46,065 bases of DNA. Origin: Spirochaetota bacterium. Its GTDB lineage: Bacteria; Spirochaetota; Spirochaetia; Treponematales; UBA12059. Shown here piece after piece: positions 7,707-17,489 of this stretch. The translations under genes were made by a program, and so were the position numbers. How positions within the stretch are numbered: the stretch's first letter is position 1; every line of letters starts with the position of its first letter. The stretch spans positions 1 to 46,065 of the forward strand of contig QKAK01000106.1 of the NCBI GenBank assembly GCA_003247225.1. Reading direction: 5' to 3'. The notes beneath the pieces were generated by a model. The model searched no databases. It was not told where the DNA came from and saw only the letters and a list, made by a program, of their open reading frames with translations.

Positions 7707-9263
7707 ATGAAGCCCGCGACCGGACTGCCGCATAGAGCTACCTTCATGCTCGTCGCTATCCCCGTCGCCGCGGCGATAGCCTTGGCGTGGGTCGTAGTCG
7801 ATAAGGCGTCCGGGCGCCTGCACCTCGAGCTGGCGGAGCGCAATCGGTCCCTGCAGGTCGAGCTGGCGCGCAACGCGATGCAAGAGGGCTTCGAGCGCCT
7901 GCTCCAGGAGAATCGCATCCTCGCGGCGTATTCGTTCCCCGAGTACGCTCGCGGCCTACGGAGCCGGGCCTCGATGGCGGCCTTGCTCGAGGTCGAGGGC
8001 GATTCGTACCGGGAGTCGCTATCGTACTGTTACCTGACCGGGCCCGGCCGGCTCGAACTATCGTGGGCGCGCCCGGGGGCCGAGGAGACCGTCGAGCGCC
8101 TCGTCTCCGCCTCCGTCGCTCAATGGGACGGCTTCCTGGCCGGGAACGAGCCGGTCGTGCTATCGAGCCAGTCGAATCGACCCGAGCCGTACTTCATGGC
8201 GCTGTTCCCGGTGCGCGTCGGCGACGATATGGTGGGCCTCCTCGCAACGGCCATCGGCCTCGGGCTCAGCATAGACAAGTACCTGTCGCCGCTGGCCGAG
8301 GGCGAAGGGCGGCGCTCGTTCCTGATGTTCGGGGCCGGGCGCGTGCTCTGGGCCTCCGACGATCGGCATCCGACGCTCTTCGAGCTCGACCAGGGAAGCC
8401 TGATGACCTCCCGCTCGTTCAGGCTCGGGAACGGGGAATTCACGATCATCGCCGACGAATCGCGGGCGTCCCTGCTGTCCGAGCTCGAGGCCATCGATAA
8501 ACCGCGCCTCCTGGTCGGCGCCACGGGCCTACTGACCCTGATCGCCGCCCTGTACTTCGCGAACCGCCTGTACCTCGAGCGCCGGGAGCGGCAGGCCCTC
8601 GCAGGGGAGGAGCGGCGCCTGTCCGCCAGGGTGGCGGCCAGCGAGCGCGAGCTCAGGGGGCTCCTCGAGGACCGCGAGCTGCTCCTGAGGGAGCTACACC
8701 ACCGCGTGAAGAACAACTTCCAGTTCCTCGACAGCCTCATCGAGCTGCAGAAAGGCGGAGCCTCGGGCGACGCGGCCGCGGCGCTGTCGGATATCCAGGC
8801 GCGCATCTCGGCGCTCGCGGTCGCCTACCTGATAACCTCCGACCGCCCGGAGTCGCTCAGGGTCGACGCCCGCGAGTACCTGAGCTCCCTCGCGGGCAAG
8901 GCCGTCGAAGGAACTGGCGTCGAGGCGTCCATCGAGGCCGACGACATACCGGTGTCGCTCGACTCGGCGGTGCCGCTTGGCCTGCTGTTCCACGAGCTGA
9001 TGACCAACGCCGTACGCCACGGCTACGCCGGGGACCGCGGCCCCGCCGGGGGGCGATCCGGCAGGATAGACGTACGGCTCGCGCGCGACGGGGAGGCGGC
9101 CGTGCTCGAGGTACGGGATTACGGCCGCGGTTTCGAGGACGGGACGGCCGACGGCTTGGGCCTGACCATAGCGCGGGCCCTCGCGGCGCAGCTGAACGGC
9201 GGCATCACGGTAGCGCCCGAATCGATCGGTACCCGCGCCGCGGCGCGTATGACTCTATCCTGA
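7707..9263 (+). CDS. Sensor histidine kinase (HisKA_2 type)
   Basis: A 518-aa membrane kinase. A transmembrane helix lies near residues 13-33, followed by an extracytoplasmic sensor of about 230 residues (dCACHE-like by size and position) and a second helix near 268-290. A coiled-coil linker leads to LHHRVKNNF around 330-338, where the phosphorylated histidine sits. The ATPase domain follows, with its N-box in LLFHELMTNAVRHG and its G-box in DYGRGFEDGTADGLGL. HisKA_2 kinases often signal to PatA-like or antiterminator-type regulators, but no response regulator lies nearby. I use ATG 7707 after a G-rich site. TTG 7671 would add 12 residues. It is transcribed away from the LuxR pair. Confidence 0.88.
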   Translation: MKPATGLPHRATFMLVAIPVAAAIALAWVVVDKASGRLHLELAERNRSLQVELARNAMQEGFERLLQENRILAAYSFPEYARGLRSRASMAALLEVEGDSYRESLSYCYLTGPGRLELSWARPGAEETVERLVSASVAQWDGFLAGNEPVVLSSQSNRPEPYFMALFPVRVGDDMVGLLATAIGLGLSIDKYLSPLAEGEGRRSFLMFGAGRVLWASDDRHPTLFELDQGSLMTSRSFRLGNGEFTIIADESRASLLSELEAIDKPRLLVGATGLLTLIAALYFANRLYLERRERQALAGEERRLSARVAASERELRGLLEDRELLLRELHHRVKNNFQFLDSLIELQKGGASGDAAAALSDIQARISALAVAYLITSDRPESLRVDAREYLSSLAGKAVEGTGVEASIEADDIPVSLDSAVPLGLLFHELMTNAVRHGYAGDRGPAGGRSGRIDVRLARDGEAAVLEVRDYGRGFEDGTADGLGLTIARALAAQLNGGITVAPESIGTRAAARMTLS

Positions 9264-9274
9264 TCGCGCCGGAC

Positions 9275-10054
9275 CTAGCCCTCGAGGTCCCGCCACGGGC
9301 AGAGCAGCCGCTCGGCCAGGTCCACCGCCACGAAGAAGCCGAGCCCCAGGAGGCTCAGCGCGACGATGCCGGCGTACATCTCCGCGTACGCGACCCTGGC
9401 CCAGGCGTCGACGATCAGGTAGCCGAGCCCCGTCTCGGTCGCGAAGGTCTCCGCGAGGAACAGTACGGCGACCGCCGTGCCCAGGCTGACCCGCAGCGAG
9501 GTCAGCAGGTCGGGCAGGGCCGACGGGACGACGACCCGGAGCGCCAGGCCGAGCCGTGACGCTCCGAGCGAGCGGACCGAGTCGACGAGCGGCCGCGGTA
9601 TGCGCCTGGCCGCGTCGCGGGCCGCCACGAGTATCTGGCTGAAGACGATCAGCGCGACGAGGATGATCTTCGACGCCTCCCCGAGCCCGAAGACCAGCAT
9701 GATGATGGGCAGGAAGGCCACCTTGGGTAGCGGGTGGAGGACGTAGACTACGGGGGCGACGACTGCGTCGACGCGGCGGGACCTGCCGGCCGCCAGCCCG
9801 AGGGCCGCCGCCGGGAAGAAGCTGGCGGCTAGCGCCCAGAGCACGCGGCCGGCGCTGGCAGCGGCGTGCCGGCCGAGCGAGCCGTCGGCGGCCAGGCGCC
9901 CGAACGCCGCGAGGGTCGCCGACGGGCCCGGCAGGAAGGGCTTCCCGAGCGCGGCGGCCGCCGCCGACCACAGCGCGGCTATGGCGGCGACGGCGATCGC
10001 CACCGACGCGGCCTTCCTCGCCGCCAGTGCGCTTTTTCCCGACCCGGCCGTCAT
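9275..10054 (-). CDS. ABC transporter permease (SsuC/TauC type)
   Basis: A 259-aa inner-membrane permease with about six helices. The EAA-type loop that docks to the ATPase is visible in LVDSVRSLGASRLGLALRVV, followed by PSALPDLLTSLRVSLGTAV. It belongs to the BPD-type permeases of nitrate, sulfonate, taurine and thiamine-precursor importers. Its ATG overlaps the stop codon of the ATPase gene by 4 bp (ATGA at 10054-10051). The open frame extends further upstream, but that part has no membrane sequence and lies over the ATPase gene, so I start at 10054. It is the last gene of the importer operon and converges on the histidine kinase. Confidence 0.88.
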   Translation of the reverse strand: MTAGSGKSALAARKAASVAIAVAAIAALWSAAAAALGKPFLPGPSATLAAFGRLAADGSLGRHAAASAGRVLWALAASFFPAAALGLAAGRSRRVDAVVAPVVYVLHPLPKVAFLPIIMLVFGLGEASKIILVALIVFSQILVAARDAARRIPRPLVDSVRSLGASRLGLALRVVVPSALPDLLTSLRVSLGTAVAVLFLAETFATETGLGYLIVDAWARVAYAEMYAGIVALSLLGLGFFVAVDLAERLLCPWRDLEG

Positions 10055-10893
10055 TCGCGCGCCTCCGCGGCGGAATCGTCGGTCGGGCCCGAGCCCCGTA
10101 GCGCCGAGCGGATCGCGCCGCACAGCTCCAGGTAGCGCGGGGCCGACCTGAAGTCCCCCGCGCCCGGCGCGAAGCGATAGCCGGCCGAATTCTCCGGTAC
10201 GTCGAAGCGCGCCTCGACGGAGCCGGGGTTGCGGCCGCCCATCACGAAGACCGCCTCGGCCAGGTAAGCCGCTTCCTCTATCGAGTGGGTCACGACGACT
10301 ATGGTCATCGGCCTCGAGCGCCTGACCTCGAGCAGGGCCTCCTGGGCGGCCTCGCGCGTGAGCGCGTCGAGGCTCGAGAAGGGCTCGTCCATCAGGAGGA
10401 GGTCGGGTTCGGAGGCCAGCGCCCTGGCGATGGCGACGCGCTGCTTCATGCCGCCGGAGAGGCGGCTCGGGTAGAAGCCTCCGAAGGACGACAGGCCGAG
10501 CTCGCGCAGGATGGGCAACACCCGGCGCCGCCGCTCGGCGCGGCCCGCGCCGCGCACGGCCAGCGGCAGCTCGGCGTTGCCCTCGACGGTCAGCCAGGGC
10601 AGCAGTCCGTAGTCCTGGAAGATCACCGCGGTGCGCGGCCTGACGCCCCGCACCGGCTCGCCGTCGATCAGCGCCTCGCCGGAGCTCGGCGCGAGCAGGC
10701 CGGCCATTACGCCTACCAGGCTGGACTTGCCGCAGCCAGACGGCCCGACGATGGCCGAGATCGCTCCGGAGGCGAAGACGGCGCTGACGTCGGCGACCGC
10801 CGGTACGCGGCGCTCGAGCCGCCCGAGCCGTCCGGTCCATCCGGGCGATGAACCGCCCGGATAGTCTATGGACAGCTTCCGGAGCTCTACCAC
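10051..10893 (-). CDS. ABC transporter ATP-binding protein (SsuB/TauB type)
   Basis: A 280-aa cytoplasmic ATPase. Walker A is GPSGCGKS (50-57), the Q-loop is in VIFQDYG, the signature is LSGGMKQ (145-151), Walker B ends in MDEP (168-171), and the H-loop is VTHS. The start is a GTG at 10893 that overlaps the stop of the binding-protein gene (shared GTGGTAG), so translation is coupled. An in-frame ATG further upstream would lie wholly inside the binding-protein gene and adds only arginine-rich sequence. The C-terminal extension of about 60 residues beyond the core is longer than in many relatives. Confidence 0.87.
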   Translation of the reverse strand: MVELRKLSIDYPGGSSPGWTGRLGRLERRVPAVADVSAVFASGAISAIVGPSGCGKSSLVGVMAGLLAPSSGEALIDGEPVRGVRPRTAVIFQDYGLLPWLTVEGNAELPLAVRGAGRAERRRRVLPILRELGLSSFGGFYPSRLSGGMKQRVAIARALASEPDLLLMDEPFSSLDALTREAAQEALLEVRRSRPMTIVVVTHSIEEAAYLAEAVFVMGGRNPGSVEARFDVPENSAGYRFAPGAGDFRSAPRYLELCGAIRSALRGSGPTDDSAAEARE

Positions 10894-11837
10894 GCGGCGA
10901 CGGCCCTGTCGTCGAGCAGGCCGGAAGGATCTACGGGCTTGGATAGCAGGCCGCGCTCGGCGAGCCACGATACGGCCGCCTCGACCTGGCCGAGCGGGGG
11001 CAAGGTAGGCTTCCGATAGGTCACGAAGCGGTAGGCGCGGGCCGCGTCCTCGGGGAAGCGGGCCTTCTCGACGAGGAAGGCGCGGTACGATTCGGGCGCC
11101 GCGTTGATGCGGGCCGCGGCGTCGGCGTAGGCCTCGTAGAGCCTGCGCACGTCCTTGAGCCTGTCGTTCAGCGCCGCCTCGGAGAACACGACGACCGCCG
11201 CGTCGATATGGAACTGCTCGGTCGTGCCGACCAGGGCGGCGCCGCGCTCGACCGCGGTGGTCAGGAAGGGCTCGGGCAGGCCGGCCGCGTCCACCTGGCC
11301 GGCGAGCAGCATCTCCATCCGCACCGGCATCTTGGGTATCGCCACGGCCGTATAGGCGTCCGGGGCCAGGCCGGCCGCGCCGACGACGGCGTCGACCGAG
11401 TATTGGATGATCGTGTTGGTGGACAGCCCGACGCGCCTGCCGGCGAGGCCAGCCGCCGAGGCTATGCCCGAGCCCGGGGCCGCCGCGATGCCGTAGCGCC
11501 CGTCGGTCGCGCTCGTGATCCTCGTGTCGAAGCCGCCGGCCGCGAGGAAGGCCGCCGCGAGCACGTCGGACACGGCGCCGTCGAGGCGGCCGGCCTGGAC
11601 CGCGGCGTCGCGCTCCTGGGCGTTCGCGAAGCTGACGAGCTCGACCTCGACGCCGCGCTTGCCGAACAGGCCCTCCGCCTCGGCGACGAGGAAGGGCAGC
11701 GAGTCGGCGTCCGGCATGATGCCGAGCCTGAGCGGCTCGGCCGGCCCCTTCGGGGCGCAGGAAGAGACCGAGACGGCGAGCAGGGCCGTAGCGGCGAAGG
11801 CGATCGACGCCTTGAGAGTGGTCTTGGGAATATGCAT
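10887..11837 (-). CDS. ABC transporter substrate-binding lipoprotein (NMT1/SsuA type)
   Basis: A 316-aa exported protein. The signal peptide ends in a lipobox (SVSSC), so the mature protein should be anchored by lipid at C27. The fold LRLGIMPDADSLPFLVAEAEGLF followed by EVELVSF is the start of NMT1/THI5-type binding proteins. These capture aliphatic sulfonates, taurine, nitrate or pyrimidine precursors for import, and the ligand cannot be told by eye. AGGAGC lies 7 nt before the ATG. It is the first gene of a three-gene operon, with overlapping junctions to the ATPase and permease. A perfect 16-bp dyad lies just upstream (11865-11880). Confidence 0.88.
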   Translation of the reverse strand: MHIPKTTLKASIAFAATALLAVSVSSCAPKGPAEPLRLGIMPDADSLPFLVAEAEGLFGKRGVEVELVSFANAQERDAAVQAGRLDGAVSDVLAAAFLAAGGFDTRITSATDGRYGIAAAPGSGIASAAGLAGRRVGLSTNTIIQYSVDAVVGAAGLAPDAYTAVAIPKMPVRMEMLLAGQVDAAGLPEPFLTTAVERGAALVGTTEQFHIDAAVVVFSEAALNDRLKDVRRLYEAYADAAARINAAPESYRAFLVEKARFPEDAARAYRFVTYRKPTLPPLGQVEAAVSWLAERGLLSKPVDPSGLLDDRAVAAW

Positions 11838-11864
11838 CCGGGGCTCCTATCGGCGCGGCCCGGG

Positions 11865-11880
11865 CGATCGCGAGCGATCG
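11865..11880. promoter_or_regulatory. Perfect 16-bp dyad upstream of the ABC importer
   Basis: CGATCGC (11865-11871) and GCGATCG (11874-11880) flank a 2-bp centre, about 28 bp before the start codon of the binding protein. Size and position suit an operator. No regulator is assigned. Confidence 0.45.
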
Positions 11881-11941
11881 TCCGGAACCGCGCCCGAGCC
11901 TCAGAGTCTACCGGAGCCCGCCCGCGAAGGCAAGAACCGGA

Positions 11942-14900
11942 CTAGAAACTGGCCATCTTGGCGACGAGGTTGATCAGGAACACCTGTCCCGTCGCCGCGA
12001 CGGTCGGCACGTCGTAATAGCCGAAGTAGCAATACTCTCCCTGCCTGACGACCGGGAAGTACGAGCCGGAGTACGCGTCGCCGGCGTAGATGTAGCCTCC
12101 CGTCGGGTTCGCGCCCGACGATATATACACGCCCCTCCTCCCGGTATCCGCCGTGAAAATATTGACCGCGACCGACGACTCCCGGTACGAGTTATAGAGC
12201 ACGCTATAGTACAGCGGCGTGTACCAGATGTCCTCCGAGGTCGACGACGCGACGGTCTTGGCCGTGCGGATGGCGTTGAGGCCCATCTGGTTGCCCGCGT
12301 CGATGTCGGAAGGCTGCGTACCGCTCAGGGCCCACGCGCTCCAGTTCTGGTCGACGCGGTAGATGAAGTACGCGCCCCCGTTGCCCATCGCGACGGTGCC
12401 CTTGCTCGACGCGGCGATATTCCTGACGCGGCCGTCATAGGTCGAGGCCGTCGTGAAGGACGCGCCGTGCGTGATGATGATAGGGTCGCCGTAGATCCTC
12501 GCGCCGTCCGAATAGGTCGTGGCGATCAGGTCTTCCGGCAGCAGCGTGACGGTCCATGCCGGCATGGATCCGTAGATGTTGGCGAGGCCCGTAATGCCCT
12601 GGTCGTCCTCCAGTATGGCCCTGATGGCCTCGGCGCGAAGCGCGTCGGCGCTCTCGCCGTCGTCGTAGATGACGGTCACGTTCGACGAGAAGCCGAGGAC
12701 CGGCGCGGCGCTGTACGGGCCGTAGCCGCCGGTATCGTTATCGTAGGCTCTCACGAAGAAATACTGCAGCTCGCCTTTCGGGATAGGCGCGTAGCAGCTA
12801 GCGGTGCTCGTCGTATAGTTGCGATAGGTGACCGGGTCGCCCGCGTTCGGGTCGGCGCCGGGATCGGTCGTCGAGTAGACGTAGTAGCGCGTCGTGTAGC
12901 TGCCGCCGGCCGGGTCCGTCACCGGCGCGTAGTAGACGTACGAGTAGCCGCCCGAGTAGGTGCCCTTCGTGGCGTAGGTCGGTACGGGTACCTCGAGGAC
13001 GATGCTGTCAGACGCCGACGCCGTGTTGCCGGCCGCGTCGCGTAGGCCGACGTAGGCGTACTTGGATCCGGCCGAGGCGGGCCACTGGAAGTCCGACAGC
13101 ATCGAGGTGGCGTAGGCCCGGTACGGCATCCAGCCGCTTGCGTACGGATCGTAGTCGCGGACCTCGAGCTGGCTGTCCGTCGAGATGTTGTCGCTGGCGG
13201 TCAGGGTCAGGTAGAACGACAGTGACGGCGTCGTCGCCGCCCCGCCGTTGATGCTGAAGGTTAGTGTCGGGGGCGTCGTGTCGAGTATGATCGTATCGTA
13301 CTTGTAGGCCGTGGTGTTTCCCGCCTCGTCGATCAGCCTGGCGTAGACGTACCTCGTGCCGTTCGTGGCCGGTATCTCGGTGCTGATCGTCTTGATCACC
13401 GTTCCCGTGCCGGACGGGAAGGCCGTGCCGTAGTCCTCCCATGCCGACGCCGGCTGGTAATCCAGGTAGTTGATCGTTACCGGCCGGGAGAACGTCGCGT
13501 TGTCCTCCGAGTCTATGTCGCCTGCTATGTCCACCGAGACGGTCGCCGAGTTGGAATAGGTATAGTCGGTATCGTCGGGATGGGTAGGCCCGCGTATCAG
13601 CACGCTGACCATGGTCGGCTTGGTCACGTCGACGGTCGTATACTGCGTCGACTCGATCGACCAATTGCCGGCGTCGTCCCGCTCCATGACCGACAGCGCG
13701 TAGGTGCCCTCGCCCAGGGCCGACGACGGCGTATAGCTGGTCGTGGCCGTCTCGGCGGTCTGCGCCACGATCACGGCGCCGTCCGCGACGCCGGCCGCCG
13801 TATAGGCCCGCGTGACCCGGTAGGAGTACATGCCGTTGCCGCCGCCGCCTGACGTCCAGGTCCAGGTGGGGGTCGTATCCGGCGTAGCGCTGCGGTAGCT
13901 CTGGCCGGTGGCCAGGCCGGTACCCGTAAGCGTCGGTTTAGTCGGAGCGATAGAATCCACCGTTATCGTGTTGCTCGCTTGGATGTCGGTGCGCCAGGTA
14001 GTGTCGATGCGTTCCTGTACGACGATGGTGTGGGCCCCTTCGGATAGGCCGGAGCGGCTGATCGTAGCGGGTACGCTATCCCCGAGAGCCGTATAAACGT
14101 AGGTCCAGGCGCCTGACGAGTCGACGTCGTAGCGGTAGGCGTTGGCGGCGCCTCCGCAGCCGGTCAGCAGGTCCCATTCGACCGATTTTACCGTACGCAG
14201 CGCCGGATAGCCGTCGCCGAGGGTGATCTGGGCCGGGGTCGTCGCCGAGGTGTCGACTACGGTCGTACGCGTCCCGTAGGCCGACCAGTTGCCGGCTCCG
14301 TCCCGCTCGCGGACGTGCATGCTATACGTCTTCTTATCCGTCAGCGGCGAGGCTGGCTTGTAGCTCTTCGCGGCGACCTCGCCGCTCGCGTATACCGTGC
14401 TCGAATCGCTGTCGTTGGTAAGGTAGAACTGGAAGACGCCGGCGCCGCCGCCGCCCGAGCTCCAGGACCAGGTGGGCTGGAGGCTCGGCGTGATGGCCGG
14501 TCCGGTCACCGTCGTGGCGGCCGGCGGGCTCGTGTCCCTGAGCAGCGAGACCGTCGCGTAGCTCACGTTGCCCGCGAGGTCCCTGGCCCGGAAACGTATC
14601 TGGTAGGTCTTGTCGACCGAGGCGCTCACCGTCGTCGATAGGGCGTTGGCCGATCCGAAGCTGAGGTACTTGGGCGTGGACAGCTCTTCCCACAGGTACG
14701 ACGACCCGTCGAGGCCGCTCTGGACGCCCGAGCCGGAGTCCGCTACGCTGCCGTGCGAGCCGAGGAAGGAGATGGTAACGGTCGGGGCGGCGACGTTGGC
14801 GACGAAGCTGTTGGTCGTGACCGATATCGTCGGCGCCGTGGTGTCGACGTGGGTCAAAGCCGATCCCGTCGCCGAGAAATTCCCCGCCTCGTCCTGGGCG

Positions 14901-17485
14901 CGCACGTAGAGCGTCTTGACGCCGTCGGGCGTGAGCGGCGCGTTCGGCGTGAACGAGGTCGAGTAGACGTCGACGTAGCTCGAGAAGGTCGACGAATAGC
15001 TCGTACGGTAATAGTCGGCGTCGGCCACCGGAGCCCAAGACCAGGTAGGCTGCCCGCTCGTGTCGTACGCGCTCGCCGTGACGGGGCCGAGGTCGGCCGG
15101 CGGCGTCACGTCCCACGCGAAGGGGACGGTAGCCTGGGCCGAATTCCCCGCGTTATCGGTTACGGTTACCCGCGCGAAGTACGACCCCTCGGCGCTCGCG
15201 TGGACGTACGGCTCCATGAGCCCGATGCCGTCGTTCGCCGTCGCGCCCCCGTCCGTCGCGTTGAAGTAGAGCGTCCCGGGGCCGCTCAGCTGCTCCCAAG
15301 CGTACGTGGCCACGCCGTACGGCTCGACGATACGGTAGAGGTCCGCGCCGTCGCCGCCCTCGGCGAGCAGGGTCGGCTCGCTCGACAGGATGCTCTCGAC
15401 GTTGAACGAGACGACCGGGGCGGCGCGGTCCAGCGTGATCGCGCCGGACGAATCGGTCGAGGATTCCTGATCCAGGTAGTCGCGTACCTTCACGTAGAAC
15501 GAGCGGGGCCCGTCGCCGTCGGGCAGTACCCATTCCCTAATGATAGGCGTATAGTCCGTCCACGACGCGCCCGTGAAGCTCGGGTCGTTCGAGACCATCA
15601 TCTGCTTGACGCCGCTATATGCGTCGTTCGCCTCGACCGTCAGGTCTACGGCCCTGTCGGCCGCGTTCGTATGGCTCTGCCCGCCGTTCACCGATACGGC
15701 CGTTATGGTAGGGGCCTCGCCGTCGTCCAGGATGATCCTGAGCTGGCGCGGGGTCGGGGATTGGTTGTTAGCCGAATCCATCAGCTTGTAGAGCACGTAC
15801 TTGGTGCCGGAGCCGGCCGACAGGGTCCACGATACGGTGTCGGACCAGGTCATCCAGCTCGCGTCGTCCTCGAAGAAAGCGGCGGCGTTGCCGTTGTCGC
15901 CCCAGATCTTGATGCCGTAGGGAACGTTGTAATCGTCGGTGACCCCCGAGAAATCCAGCTCGAGCGTCGCGGCGTCGGTCGCTATCGAACCCGACGGCAG
16001 CTTGACGACGGCGACCGCGCCGCCCTGGTCGGTCAGCGACACCGCGCCGGTCGGCGGGCTCGTGTCCTCGGCGTCGCCCGTGCTGAAGTACCAGGACTTG
16101 TCGGGGCCCAGCTCGTTGCCGGCTACGTCCTGGACGGCTCCGGAGAGCGTCACCAGGTACGAGGTGTTCGGGTATAGCTCGAGCCCCCATAGCTCGGCCG
16201 TGGCGTTCGGGATAGTCCCGGAAGCGGCCAGGTTGACGGTGCCGTCTACGGCTCCGCCGGTCGTGCTCGCGAGCGTGAAGCTGCCCTCGGCGAAGCTGTC
16301 CGGCTTCATCTCCTCGTCGAACTGGATGCGCAGCACGCTGCCGTTGTACGGGAAGAGGGCCTGGTCGTCCCAGCTGACGCCTATGACCGTAGGCGGCGTC
16401 TGCTCGTACCGTATCGTCCTCGACGAGACGGCCGACAGGTGGCCGACCCGATCGACGACCTGCGCCTCGAAGGACGCGCTGCCGCCTAGCTCCGCGCCTA
16501 CGGCCAGGTCGGCTACCGCGCCGATACCGGCGCCGCTATCGAGCGACAGATCAAGCCAATCGCTCCAGGAACCGCCGGCCGGCCGATAGCGGAACCTGTG
16601 GAGGCCGCTCGAAGCGCCGTCGTCGTCGCCGGCGAAGACCTCGAGGTCGACGAGATCGGAGTTTGTGGCGCTCGCCCCGCCGTTGATGAGGATATTGCTG
16701 ATGGCAGGCGGCTCGAGGTCGAGGTAGACGTCCTCGGATACGCGGACGTCGCTGACGTTGCCGGCGCCGTCCTTGACCTTGCCGTAGACGCGCCGGAGGC
16801 CGTCCGCGCCGCCGAGCTCGAGCTCGTAGACCGGCGCGGCGGCGTTGAAGGTAACCCATGACGCGTTCGAGAACGACGAGCCGTCGGACAGCATAACCTG
16901 CGCGACGGCCCGGTCGTCGGAGGCGGCCACGGTGACTCGGACGGTCAGCGAGCCGAGCCAGGTACGGTCGAGGTCGTCGACGTACGCGTCGGCCGACTCG
17001 AACGACAGCGAGGCGAGGGCCGGAGCCACGACGTCGGGCGTGAGGCTCGTGACGAAGGTCCAGGAATACTCCTCGGCGAGCGGGTTGCCGTCCGTATCGA
17101 GCACGCCCGAGGTGATCGTCGCGGTATAGCGCTTCCCGTAGCCGAAGCCCCCCGTGGCGCTGAAGATAATCGTGGCGTCGGAGACGGAGTACTTTCCGCC
17201 GACCGCCGCTCCCGCCGCGTCGACGATAGGCAGGGTCGACCCGTTGACGGTCGCGGCGTCGATGTTCTTGGAGAAGGTGATCGACAGCTCGGCGTTGATC
17301 GGGACCTCGGTCGCCTCCTCGGTAGGGTACACGGCCGAGAGCACAGGCGGCGTCACCGCCTCGGCGACCTCCTCGAGCACGAGGCCGAGGAGGGGGCTCT
17401 TGCAGGTGGTCAGGGCGAGCGCGAGCGGCAGGGCCGCGAGGGCCGCCGCGAGGCGCGTTCCGTATCGTCGGGCTTCGGTCTTCAT
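11942..17485 (-). CDS. Giant Ig-like repeat surface lipoprotein
   Basis: A 1847-aa exported protein. The signal peptide ends in LALTTC, a lipobox with C28. Residues about 45-150 form an SbsA-type Ig-like domain (SAVYPTEEATEVPINAELSI), and a second one lies near 365-470. The rest is a chain of beta-sandwich repeats of about 90-100 residues that often begin with D-x-x-x-P and contain WxWxSGGGG modules (PTWSW and PTWTW, at least three copies). The last 250 residues differ and may be a separate domain (a class I amidotransferase-like start, VTVIYDDGESADALRAEA, then IIITHGA). It starts 5 bp after the barrel/transglutaminase gene and shares its operon. Likely role: adhesion or an extended surface fibre. 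Confidence 0.8.
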   Translation of the reverse strand: MKTEARRYGTRLAAALAALPLALALTTCKSPLLGLVLEEVAEAVTPPVLSAVYPTEEATEVPINAELSITFSKNIDAATVNGSTLPIVDAAGAAVGGKYSVSDATIIFSATGGFGYGKRYTATITSGVLDTDGNPLAEEYSWTFVTSLTPDVVAPALASLSFESADAYVDDLDRTWLGSLTVRVTVAASDDRAVAQVMLSDGSSFSNASWVTFNAAAPVYELELGGADGLRRVYGKVKDGAGNVSDVRVSEDVYLDLEPPAISNILINGGASATNSDLVDLEVFAGDDDGASSGLHRFRYRPAGGSWSDWLDLSLDSGAGIGAVADLAVGAELGGSASFEAQVVDRVGHLSAVSSRTIRYEQTPPTVIGVSWDDQALFPYNGSVLRIQFDEEMKPDSFAEGSFTLASTTGGAVDGTVNLAASGTIPNATAELWGLELYPNTSYLVTLSGAVQDVAGNELGPDKSWYFSTGDAEDTSPPTGAVSLTDQGGAVAVVKLPSGSIATDAATLELDFSGVTDDYNVPYGIKIWGDNGNAAAFFEDDASWMTWSDTVSWTLSAGSGTKYVLYKLMDSANNQSPTPRQLRIILDDGEAPTITAVSVNGGQSHTNAADRAVDLTVEANDAYSGVKQMMVSNDPSFTGASWTDYTPIIREWVLPDGDGPRSFYVKVRDYLDQESSTDSSGAITLDRAAPVVSFNVESILSSEPTLLAEGGDGADLYRIVEPYGVATYAWEQLSGPGTLYFNATDGGATANDGIGLMEPYVHASAEGSYFARVTVTDNAGNSAQATVPFAWDVTPPADLGPVTASAYDTSGQPTWSWAPVADADYYRTSYSSTFSSYVDVYSTSFTPNAPLTPDGVKTLYVRAQDEAGNFSATGSALTHVDTTAPTISVTTNSFVANVAAPTVTISFLGSHGSVADSGSGVQSGLDGSSYLWEELSTPKYLSFGSANALSTTVSASVDKTYQIRFRARDLAGNVSYATVSLLRDTSPPAATTVTGPAITPSLQPTWSWSSGGGGAGVFQFYLTNDSDSSTVYASGEVAAKSYKPASPLTDKKTYSMHVRERDGAGNWSAYGTRTTVVDTSATTPAQITLGDGYPALRTVKSVEWDLLTGCGGAANAYRYDVDSSGAWTYVYTALGDSVPATISRSGLSEGAHTIVVQERIDTTWRTDIQASNTITVDSIAPTKPTLTGTGLATGQSYRSATPDTTPTWTWTSGGGGNGMYSYRVTRAYTAAGVADGAVIVAQTAETATTSYTPSSALGEGTYALSVMERDDAGNWSIESTQYTTVDVTKPTMVSVLIRGPTHPDDTDYTYSNSATVSVDIAGDIDSEDNATFSRPVTINYLDYQPASAWEDYGTAFPSGTGTVIKTISTEIPATNGTRYVYARLIDEAGNTTAYKYDTIILDTTPPTLTFSINGGAATTPSLSFYLTLTASDNISTDSQLEVRDYDPYASGWMPYRAYATSMLSDFQWPASAGSKYAYVGLRDAAGNTASASDSIVLEVPVPTYATKGTYSGGYSYVYYAPVTDPAGGSYTTRYYVYSTTDPGADPNAGDPVTYRNYTTSTASCYAPIPKGELQYFFVRAYDNDTGGYGPYSAAPVLGFSSNVTVIYDDGESADALRAEAIRAILEDDQGITGLANIYGSMPAWTVTLLPEDLIATTYSDGARIYGDPIIITHGASFTTASTYDGRVRNIAASSKGTVAMGNGGAYFIYRVDQNWSAWALSGTQPSDIDAGNQMGLNAIRTAKTVASSTSEDIWYTPLYYSVLYNSYRESSVAVNIFTADTGRRGVYISSGANPTGGYIYAGDAYSGSYFPVVRQGEYCYFGYYDVPTVAATGQVFLINLVAKMASF

Positions 17486-17489
17486 ATCG

